DNA of 64,000 nucleotides, taken from assembly GCF_012932365.1 (NCBI RefSeq), contig NZ_JAAIIH010000012.1, forward strand, positions 23,727-87,726, read 5' to 3'. Positions 57,461 to 64,000 of the stretch are shown piece by piece. Made by a program: the position numbers and the translations under genes. The DNA comes from Bifidobacterium moraviense (GTDB taxonomy: Bacteria; Actinomycetota; Actinomycetes; Actinomycetales; Bifidobacteriaceae). Position 1 is the stretch's first letter; each line of letters starts with the position of its first letter. Below the pieces are notes generated by a model. The model was given only the letters and a program-made list of their open reading frames with translations, did not search any database and was not told the DNA's origin.

Positions 57461-58807
57461 TCAGGCCTTGCGCGCCTGGGACGCGGCCTTCATCGCCACC
57501 GCGCCCACGTAGTAGATCGGCTTGTCGAAGTTCGGCTGGAACAGGAAGTCCACGTTGGCGAGGTCCTCGACCGTGTAGTGCGACTGGATCGCCATCGAGA
57601 CGACGTTCGCCGCGCCGGAGATGTCGGCCTTGGAAAGGAACTGGCCGCCCTTGACCTCGAACGTGACCGGATCCCAGGTGAGGATGCAGGTGACGGGCGT
57701 GGTGGAGACCATGAAGTCCGGACGGTAGTTCTCCGTGAGCTCGGTCTGGCACAGCTCGATGCAGCGGCGGCGCGCGCCCTCGAACGTGAGGCCGGACGCG
57801 GCGAGCGACAGGTCGTACAGCTGCACGGCGCTGGTGGCCTGCGTGCCCATGTAGGCGCGCGTGGCCTTCTCGATGTTGCGGCCCACGAGCAGACCCTGAC
57901 GCACGGCGTTCGTGGCGAGCGGGATGTAGTCGTAGCGTCCGGAGGGGTTGAAGAACACGGTGGCGGCGTCGCCCGCGGCGAACACGTCCGGAACGCTGGC
58001 GCGCATGTACTCGTCCACGACGATCGCGCCGTTGGGCAGCATGTCCACCTGGCCGGACAGCAGGTCGGTGGCGGGCAGGAAGCCGATGGCCAGGATCGCG
58101 AAGTCGCCCTCGTAGCGTCCCTTGTCCGTGACGACGGCGATGCCGTCCTCGGTCTCCTCGAACGCGGTGGCCTTCTGGTCGAGCGCGAGTCGGACGCCGT
58201 GGCTGATGAACGCCTTCTCCACCTGCGCGGTGATGGCGCCGTCGAAGTTGTTGGCCAGCACGCGCTCCGCGGCGTCGACGAGCGTGACCTTCACGCCGGC
58301 GAGGCTCAGCTGCTCGGCGAGCTCCGCGCCGATGTAGCCGGCGCCCACCACCACCACGGACTTGGCGTTGCGCGCGCGGCGCTTGATGGCCTGGCCATGC
58401 TCCCAGTTCTTGCACAGCATCACGCGGTCCGAGTCGATGCCGGGGATCGGCGGCACCACGGGCTTGGAACCGGTGGTCACCACGAGCTTGTCGAAGGAGT
58501 AGTCGGTCTCCTCGCCGGTCTCGAGGTCCTTGGCGCGGAGCGTCTTGGCGGCCACGTCCACGGAGAGCACGTCGGTGCGCATGTGCATGGTGGCGCCGAA
58601 GTTCCCCAGCGTCTCCGGGGAGGAATAGAACATCTTGGCCGGGTCGGACACGTTGTCGCCCACCCACAGCGCGATGCCGCACGACAGGAACGACAGCGTG
58701 TCGTTGCGCTCGAAGACGTGCACGGTCCAATCCGGGTGTTCCCTGAGGATGGACTGTGCGGCGAAGGTGCCGGCATGCGTGCATCCGATGACTGCGACGG
58801 TGGTCAT
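57461..58807 (-). CDS. nox: NADH oxidase (flavin-dependent, single redox cysteine)
   Basis: A 448-residue FAD protein of the NADH oxidase/peroxidase/CoA-disulfide reductase group. FAD motif AVIGCTHAGTFAA, redox Cys43 in SFLSCGIAL, NAD motif VVVGAGYIGAELAEQL and second FAD motif VFAAGDAATVFF are present, then the dimerisation domain. Members with this motif usually reduce oxygen to water with NADH. CAGAGGGACAT sets the ATG at 58807. Water- versus peroxide-forming activity cannot be told here. Confidence 0.9.
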   Translation of the reverse strand: MTTVAVIGCTHAGTFAAQSILREHPDWTVHVFERNDTLSFLSCGIALWVGDNVSDPAKMFYSSPETLGNFGATMHMRTDVLSVDVAAKTLRAKDLETGEETDYSFDKLVVTTGSKPVVPPIPGIDSDRVMLCKNWEHGQAIKRRARNAKSVVVVGAGYIGAELAEQLSLAGVKVTLVDAAERVLANNFDGAITAQVEKAFISHGVRLALDQKATAFEETEDGIAVVTDKGRYEGDFAILAIGFLPATDLLSGQVDMLPNGAIVVDEYMRASVPDVFAAGDAATVFFNPSGRYDYIPLATNAVRQGLLVGRNIEKATRAYMGTQATSAVQLYDLSLAASGLTFEGARRRCIELCQTELTENYRPDFMVSTTPVTCILTWDPVTFEVKGGQFLSKADISGAANVVSMAIQSHYTVEDLANVDFLFQPNFDKPIYYVGAVAMKAASQARKA

Positions 58808-58991
58808 ATGTCCCTCTGTTCTCTCATCTCTCGTCCGGGGCGCCCCGCGCGATCCGCGTCCGACGCGCCCTCCTGCCGGCCCCACACGGAACCTTCACAT
58901 ACTGTTGCGCGCAGGCCATGATAGCGCCGTCGCGGACGAGACGCGCGCGACGGCGAATCGGCGGCGCCGCCCCGGGCGGCATGGCGACGCG

Positions 58992-61448
58992 TCAGCGGCA
59001 GGGCCGCGTGAACGCGCACGCCGGCCACGCCGTGCACCCGTAGAACGCGCCGTCCCCGCCGCGCGACGCCGCGTGCCGGAGCGTCAGCGCCTCGCCGCAG
59101 TCCGGGCAGCGCGGAGGCAGCGTCACGCCGCGGAACGCGCCGGGACAGATGTCGCGCAGCTCGTACATGAACCGCGAGGGACGCGCGCGGTCCACCACGA
59201 GGAACAGCTTCCTGCGGCACCGGGTCATCGCCACGTAGCACAGGCGGCGCTCCTCGGCGTCCGGGAACGACTCCGTCTCCGGCAGGATCAGCCCAAGCAA
59301 CGGCTCGTCCGGGACGGCGCTCGGGAACCCGCGCACACCGCCGGAACAGCTCAGCAGGAACGTGAAGTCGCACTGCAGGCCCTTGGAGGCGTGCACGGTC
59401 ATGAATCGGATGTCCAGATCCGGACGGTCGCGGAACACGAGACGACGCCCCGCGCCGCCGTCCGTTCCGGCGTCCCGCAGCTCGAACAGTCCCTCGCGGT
59501 CGTTGTCGAGGATCAGTCCGACGTCCGACGCATACCGCCCCAGCATGAGCACGGATGCACGCCTGGGCAGCTTGGCGAGCTGCGCCGTCACCACGTCGAA
59601 CCGTTCCGCCGCGGTCATGCCGCCCAGCGCCTTGACCGAATGGTCCTGCTTCTGGTTCTCGCAGGTGAGCCGCTTGGCGTAAAGGTGCCCGTCCGCCATG
59701 ACGAACCGTCCGCTCGCCTCGATGAGGCTGGTGCGGAAGCGGCGTGTGACGCTCAGGCGGAACATGCGCGACGGCCCCCAGTCGCGCCACACGTCGGGGA
59801 AATCGAGGATGAGGCGGATGTCGCTGCCAGCGAAGCGGTAGATCGACTGCCAGTCGTCCCCCACGGCGAAGAGGTCGAAGTCGCGCTGCTCGCGCAGGGC
59901 GCGGATGAGCTCGCAGCGCGGGCGGGAGAGGTCCTGGTATTCGTCGACGAGCACGTGCGTGAAGCCGTGCACGTATCGCCCGACGCGCACCTGATGGACG
60001 GCGTCGGCGATCATGCCGGCGAAGTCCACGCCGTGTTCGGCGGCGAGCGCATGGACGTAGGCGGCGTAGAGCGGTTCGATGACGGCGAGGAGATCGGCGT
60101 TGCGGCCGATCGCGCGCGGGGCGGGGCCGGCGTTGGAGCGGACGGCGGATCGCGCGGCGGAGTGTGCGCCGGAATGCGCACCGTCCGCGTTGAGGCGGCG
60201 CAACGCGGCGACGTCGAGTCCGTTCGCGCGCATGTGCTGGATGATCGTGCGCGCGTCGGCGAGCAGACGGTCCGCGTACTGGCGGCATGCGCGGGCGGCG
60301 GCGGTGTCGGACGCGGCGGCGGATGCGGCGCCACGTGCGACTCCGGGCGTGGATGAGACCGATGTCGCGTCCCCGACGGAATCGCCGCCCGAGACCGCGG
60401 AGGAATCGCCGCGCACGTTCTGCCCCAGCAGCGCGCGCCATCCGCCGCGCACCGCGGGCGGCAGCATGGCGAGCACCAGTCGCCTATAGTCCTCGTCGGC
60501 GGCGAGCCTCGCGCGGAAGGCGTCGGACACCACGCGGTCGAGCCGGTCGGGGCCCATCACCGTGAGCCTGGCGCCGGTGGCGGCGCGGCAGATCTCCAGT
60601 CCGAGGCTGTGGAACGTGCAGGCGCGCACGCGCTGGCCGGTCTGCATGCGGATGCGCGCGGCCATCTCGTCCGCGGACGCCTTGGTGAAGGAGAGCACCA
60701 GGATCTGCTCGGGACGTGCGCGGCCGGTGGCGAGCAGCCACGCCACGTATCCGTTGATCACGGTGGTCTTGCCGGTGCCGGCGCCCGCCAGCACGAGCGT
60801 GTTGTGTCCGGCTCCAGCGATGGCGCTGAGCTGCTCGTCGCTCAGCTCGTGGCCTTCGACGGGACCGAGCACGGCACGCGCCTTGGCGAGACGCGCCTCG
60901 GAGAGCGGCGGGTGGGCTTTGAGGCGGGGGCGTGCGGAGACGTTGGAGGCTGCCGCGGTGTTGGAGGCTGCGGCGACGTTGGATGTGGTGGCAGAGCCGG
61001 ACGTCGCCGTACGCCCTTCCGGTTCGGGCCATAGCATCGGCTGCACGGCTTCCGCGGATGATGCCGGCTGAGCGGTCTTCCGAGTCGCCTGTGTCCGCCG
61101 CGTCTGCCGTGGCCGCTGCGCCTGTTGTGTCTGTTGCGTTGATCGCGATGCCGTCGTCTTGGGCCGTCGGCTGCGACTCGTCGACACGGACGCGGAACCG
61201 GAGCCGCCTGCGGTCTTCGATCCCCTGCGTGAGTTGCACGAGTCCGAGGGCGCCGCGGACTTCCTCCCCGTGGTATGGGCGGCAGTGGTATGGGCGGTAC
61301 GAGCAGTGCGGGAGGCCGATCCGCCGCCGGAGGTGCGATGGGACGCGGACCGACGGGCATCGGGGCGATCAGAGCTGTCGAACCGACCGGAATCGGGTTC
61401 GCCGATCTCCCCCATCACCAGCCTCCACAACAGCCTGAGCAGCTTCAC
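58992..61448 (-). CDS. UvrD/helicase IV-type ATPase with C-terminal zinc finger
   Basis: An 818-residue superfamily 1 helicase. Residues about 20-170 are low complexity (Ser/Thr/Gln/Ala, SNVAAASNTAAASNV). The core has Walker A VLAGAGTGKTTV, motif II HVLVDEYQDLSRPR, motif III FAVGDDWQSIYRFAGS and motif VI CYVAMTRCRRKLFL, the pattern of E. coli helicase IV. An Ala/Ser/Gly-rich insert lies near 365-450. The end carries a CPDCGEAL...GCTAWPAC four-cysteine finger like that of topoisomerases. GGAGGTTCGC precedes a GTG start. Probably DNA repair. Confidence 0.88.
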   Translation of the reverse strand: MKLLRLLWRLVMGEIGEPDSGRFDSSDRPDARRSASHRTSGGGSASRTARTAHTTAAHTTGRKSAAPSDSCNSRRGSKTAGGSGSASVSTSRSRRPKTTASRSTQQTQQAQRPRQTRRTQATRKTAQPASSAEAVQPMLWPEPEGRTATSGSATTSNVAAASNTAAASNVSARPRLKAHPPLSEARLAKARAVLGPVEGHELSDEQLSAIAGAGHNTLVLAGAGTGKTTVINGYVAWLLATGRARPEQILVLSFTKASADEMAARIRMQTGQRVRACTFHSLGLEICRAATGARLTVMGPDRLDRVVSDAFRARLAADEDYRRLVLAMLPPAVRGGWRALLGQNVRGDSSAVSGGDSVGDATSVSSTPGVARGAASAAASDTAAARACRQYADRLLADARTIIQHMRANGLDVAALRRLNADGAHSGAHSAARSAVRSNAGPAPRAIGRNADLLAVIEPLYAAYVHALAAEHGVDFAGMIADAVHQVRVGRYVHGFTHVLVDEYQDLSRPRCELIRALREQRDFDLFAVGDDWQSIYRFAGSDIRLILDFPDVWRDWGPSRMFRLSVTRRFRTSLIEASGRFVMADGHLYAKRLTCENQKQDHSVKALGGMTAAERFDVVTAQLAKLPRRASVLMLGRYASDVGLILDNDREGLFELRDAGTDGGAGRRLVFRDRPDLDIRFMTVHASKGLQCDFTFLLSCSGGVRGFPSAVPDEPLLGLILPETESFPDAEERRLCYVAMTRCRRKLFLVVDRARPSRFMYELRDICPGAFRGVTLPPRCPDCGEALTLRHAASRGGDGAFYGCTAWPACAFTRPCR

Positions 61449-61664
61449 GCGAACCTCCAGTCATCGCAGACCACGCCATTGTAAGAGATCACGTGCGGGA
61501 GGGCGAGGACGCAAGACGGATCGGGACTCGTGACCGGTGGGAGCGTCGCCGCTCGCCTTCTATCGACCATAAATCATCGCAAGAACGGCAAGTCCTCCAG
61601 CTTGGACTAACTTCTCTTGCGCCTTCTCGGCACATTTCCAAAGCGCACCTGAGGCGCACGGAGG

Positions 61665-61808
61665 CACTCAGAAGAAGGGGCCCGACTTCTGAGTGTCGAT
61701 CCGCGGTACAACGGCTTCCTGAGAGGCGAAAACCTGCGAAATACCGTCACCGATTCATCGCCCATATCCCGACCGCACACTCAGAAGTCAGGTCCCTTCT
61801 TCTGAGTG
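61665..61808. repeat. Two hairpins in inverted arrangement
   Basis: Both hairpins have the stem CACTCAGAAG/CTTCTGAGTG (61665-61695 and 61778-61808). Their 11-base loops (AAGGGGCCCGA and TCAGGTCCCTT) are near-complements, so the second unit is an inverted copy of the first. In the gene-free stretch 61449-62010 nothing else is seen. Confidence 0.8.
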
Positions 61809-62010
61809 TCCCGGCGACTGTCGCGAGTGTCCTCCCACGCCGGCTGCATCGGCCTGCGCGCTCCGCAGCGCCGGACATCGACGACTCAGCTGCAGCCGGG
61901 ACCGCCATCAAACTAGTTGACACGCTTTGATTGTAATCCACACGAGATTCTCAACGATTAATGCATGTCCAACAGTAGGCGTTATTCGTCATCGAAACCG
62001 ATAGCATCAA

Positions 62011-62202
62011 TTAATTCTTTCCTGCATGTGTGGAAGACAGCCCGGCACCGGCCGCAACCTGAGCGTCAGTAGGTGGAACGCCTATATGGAACGTCTCTTC
62101 CGCACTTTCACCAGGATAATCGCCACGCTCGGCAGCTTCGCCCCAATCCTCAAGCATCGCATCAGTGACCGTAATGCCGCCCTCACCTTTGAAACTCTTC
62201 AT
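62011..62202 (-). CDS. Small orphan protein, possibly antitoxin-related
   Basis: A 63-residue protein with a very good ribosome site (GAGGAGGTGCACT) and a -10 TATAAT at 62241-62236, so it is probably expressed. The segment GITVTDAMLEDWGEAAERGDYPG is reminiscent of the N-terminal part of short actinobacterial ribbon-helix-helix/CopG-type antitoxins, but the expected C-terminal part is not recognisable and no toxin gene adjoins it. It lies in AT-richer DNA between the helicase and the CRISPR array. Confidence 0.6.
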   Translation of the reverse strand: MKSFKGEGGITVTDAMLEDWGEAAERGDYPGESAEETFHIGVPPTDAQVAAGAGLSSTHAGKN

Positions 62203-62235
62203 AGTGCACCTCCTCTACTGGTCCAGTTTCAATCC

Positions 62236-62241
62236 ATTATA
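62236..62241 (-). promoter_or_regulatory. -10 box for the small orphan gene
   Basis: TATAAT on the minus strand, 34 bases before the ATG, in an AT-rich stretch (62222-62265). The -35 region is weak. It points away from the CRISPR array. Confidence 0.5.
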
Positions 62242-62265
62242 GTCACAAAAAATTATATTACATCT

Positions 62266-64000
62266 CTCCAATAAAGTCCTTGCCGTGGCAACTAGGAGAC
62301 TTCTATCTGCGCAAACGCATCGGTCTGCAGGTTAAACCTCAATGAAGTCTCCACATTGAAGACAATGAGACCACAGACTGCCGGCAGCTGCAGCGAGTTC
62401 TGCACTCCTCAATGAAGCTCCCGTCTCAAGAGCAAGAAACACCTCGAACAACAAGCTTCGATTCTTACCAACGCCTTTTCTCAATGAGGTCCCCTTTTTG
62501 AGAGCAAACCGTGTCAGTAGGCTGATTACCTTCCGGAATTGCGATCCCTCAATGAAGTCCCGTCATAGAGACAGAGAGACGTTATGAATGTGGTATCGGT
62601 CGATATGCATGGCGATCACGCCTCGATGAAGTTCCCGCCCTGAGGGCAGGAAGACCTGCCGCAGGCCAGGACACGGCCGTGGGCGGCAACTTCCCTCAAT
62701 GAAACCCTTGCCTTAGAGGCAGGAAGACGTCACCCAACTGTCCGGAACCGTTGTAGCCCCACGCCCCTCAATGAAAGCCCTGTCCTGAGGGCAGGAAGAC
62801 ATCATTAAAATGATTCCAACTATCCTAACTAGCCAAAACCCTTCGAGACGATCTTACAACGAGATCCATATCTCAAGGGTATCCCTGCATTAGAGGCAGG
62901 GATACCCTTGCCGACGAAGCGCACCGTGGCACAGTTCTTTCCTCAATGAAAACCCTGCCTTGAAAGAAGGGCGACTGCCCACCTGGCGCTGCACCGTGGG
63001 CACTAGCGTGTCCCCTCAATGAAAGCCCTGCATTGACGGCAGGGAGACCGTGAGGCATGCCCGGAGTCCTTGTACGGGATCGCTCCTCAATGAATCCCTA
63101 CCTTAGCGGCAGGGAGACCTGCCGGCCGCGTTGTCCACAGCCAGCCGGTTCATGTCTCCTCAATGAAATCCCCGCCTTGACAGCAGGGAGACCGTTCGAC
63201 GTCCTCGCGACTGTTCTGGTGTACGAGTCCTCAATGAAATCCCTGCCTTGACGGCAAGGAGACGGTTTGTCGTGGTCGATCACATACGTGTCGTCCATTC
63301 CTCAATGAAATCCCTGCCTTGACAGCAGGGAGACCCGCCGCCGCGGCAGCAGCCCCGACCAAGGCCGATCCTCAATGAAATCCCTGCCTTAACGGCAGAG
63401 AGACGGTGCCGGTCTGCACGGTCATGGTCGCCGCGCCCTCTCCTCAATGAAATCCCTACCTTAACGGCAGGGAGACACTACCATTCTCTGGCGGTTGGTT
63501 CAGACGGCAACACACCTCAATGAAATCCCTGCCTTGGCGACAGGGAGACTGCCAAAAGGACCAACATCCTTATTGCATTGATCCTACCTCAATGAAATCC
63601 CTGCCTTGGCGACAGGGAGACACTCGCTTGTATACCGGGTCTGCCCCTGCTGGTCCTGCCCTCAATGAAATTCCCGCCTTGGCGGCAGGGAGACCTCGCC
63701 GTCCGAGCCGGTGGCGGTCTTGCCGTATACCCCTCAATGAAATCCCTGCCTTGGAGGCAGGGAGACTGACATCCCGCTGCTGACGTCGCCGCCGCTCATG
63801 CACCCTCAATGAAATCCCTGCCTTGAAGGCAGGGAGACTTGCGGTCGCCGGTCACGGCCGCGATCTGCGGCATCCCTCAATGAAATCCCTGCCTTGAAGG
63901 CAGGGAGACCCTGTTCGACCTTCTGCTTGCCGTAATCCTTGACCGGCCCTCAATGAAATCCCTGCCTTGAAGGCAGGGAGACGACCCGAACAAGGAAAAC
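62266..64000 (-). CRISPR. CRISPR array, at least 24 repeats, runs off the right edge
   Basis: Repeats of 35 bases (a few 34) start at 62266, 62337, 62407, 62479, 62547, 62621, 62694, 62766, 62871, 62941, 63014, 63085, 63158, 63229, 63300, 63370, 63442, 63515, 63587, 63660, 63732, 63804, 63875 and 63948. On the plus strand they begin CCTCAATGAAATCCCTGCC and end GGCAGGGAGAC; the CCCTGCC/GGCAGGG stem is conserved. Spacers are 35-40 bases, all different, with one of 70. Repeats are near-identical at the right and badly decayed at the left, so the leader is beyond 64000 and crRNAs are read from the minus strand, ending repeats in CATTGAGG. The repeat form hints at a type I (perhaps I-G) system, but no cas gene is in view. 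Confidence 0.95.

Noticed and set aside
62222..62265. AT-rich flank at the left of the CRISPR array as a leader
   Set aside because: The adjoining repeats are the most decayed, which marks the old end; the AT-rich stretch is better explained as the promoter of the small gene reading away.
63520..63783. Apparent repeat protein (MKSLPWRQG units)
   Set aside because: It is the translation of CRISPR repeats, not a gene.
63767..63803. Possible self-targeting spacer: GACATCCCGCTGCTG also occurs in the helD-like gene near 20560
   Set aside because: Only 15 bases match out of 37 and the codons involved are common; expected by chance.

Overview
The window is about 64 kb of high-GC DNA that reads as a Bifidobacterium chromosome. 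The evidence is the mraZ-rsmH-ftsL-ftsI-murE-like-murF-mraY-murD-ftsW-murG-murC-ftsQ cluster with no ftsA or ftsZ behind it, a tmRNA with an actinobacterial proteolysis tag, an L-lactate dehydrogenase, a type-2-looking isoleucyl-tRNA synthetase behind a T-box leader, LacI-type sugar operators, and a lexA/LysM/nrdR neighbourhood. Genus is inferred from gene content and protein style; no rRNA is present to confirm it.

Layout. 1-3.9 kb: a glycan-degradation operon (GH43, then a GH36 alpha-galactosidase cut by the window edge) under a LacI-type operator, a PfkB-family kinase and dtd. 4.0-19.0 kb: tmRNA and the division/cell-wall (dcw) cluster, all on the minus strand and mostly joined by 4-base stop/start overlaps, with four 10-bp-spaced MraZ boxes upstream of mraZ. 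The cluster holds a short MurE-like protein that has lost the ATP-binding lysine. 19.2-24.8 kb: helD-like helicase, serA, nrdR, a frame-disrupted LysM gene and lexA with three SOS-box-like sites. 24.9-31.1 kb: a CDF metal exporter with a perfect palindrome before it, an MFS sugar permease with two LacI-type operators, ldh, hflX and a methyltransferase. 31.2-43.6 kb: hrpA, several membrane or surface proteins of unknown function, an MFS exporter, a GSI-alpha glutamine synthetase and a DUF2252 protein. 43.7-44.3 kb: a non-coding repeat island. 44.3-49.8 kb: a histidine operon (hisD-hisC-hisB-orf-hisH-hisA/priA). 50-61.4 kb: YbjQ-like protein, DUF4186 protein with a repeat-built tail, aldo/keto reductase, ileS, a peroxiredoxin, NADH oxidase and a UvrD-type helicase, with many palindromic repeats between them. 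61.4-64 kb: lower-GC DNA with paired hairpins, a small orphan gene that may be an antitoxin, and a CRISPR array of at least 24 repeats running off the right edge. Repeats decay towards the left, so the leader and any cas genes should lie to the right of the window.

How it works together. Most of the window is core metabolism and envelope synthesis: MraZ autoregulates the dcw cluster; the Mur ligases, MraY, MurG, FtsI and FtsW make and polymerise septal peptidoglycan; PriA/HisA and the other His enzymes serve histidine and probably tryptophan synthesis; Ldh and Nox regenerate NAD+. Accessory signals are concentrated in the intergenic repeat islands and at the right end. No cas gene, transposase, rRNA or tRNA gene was seen.
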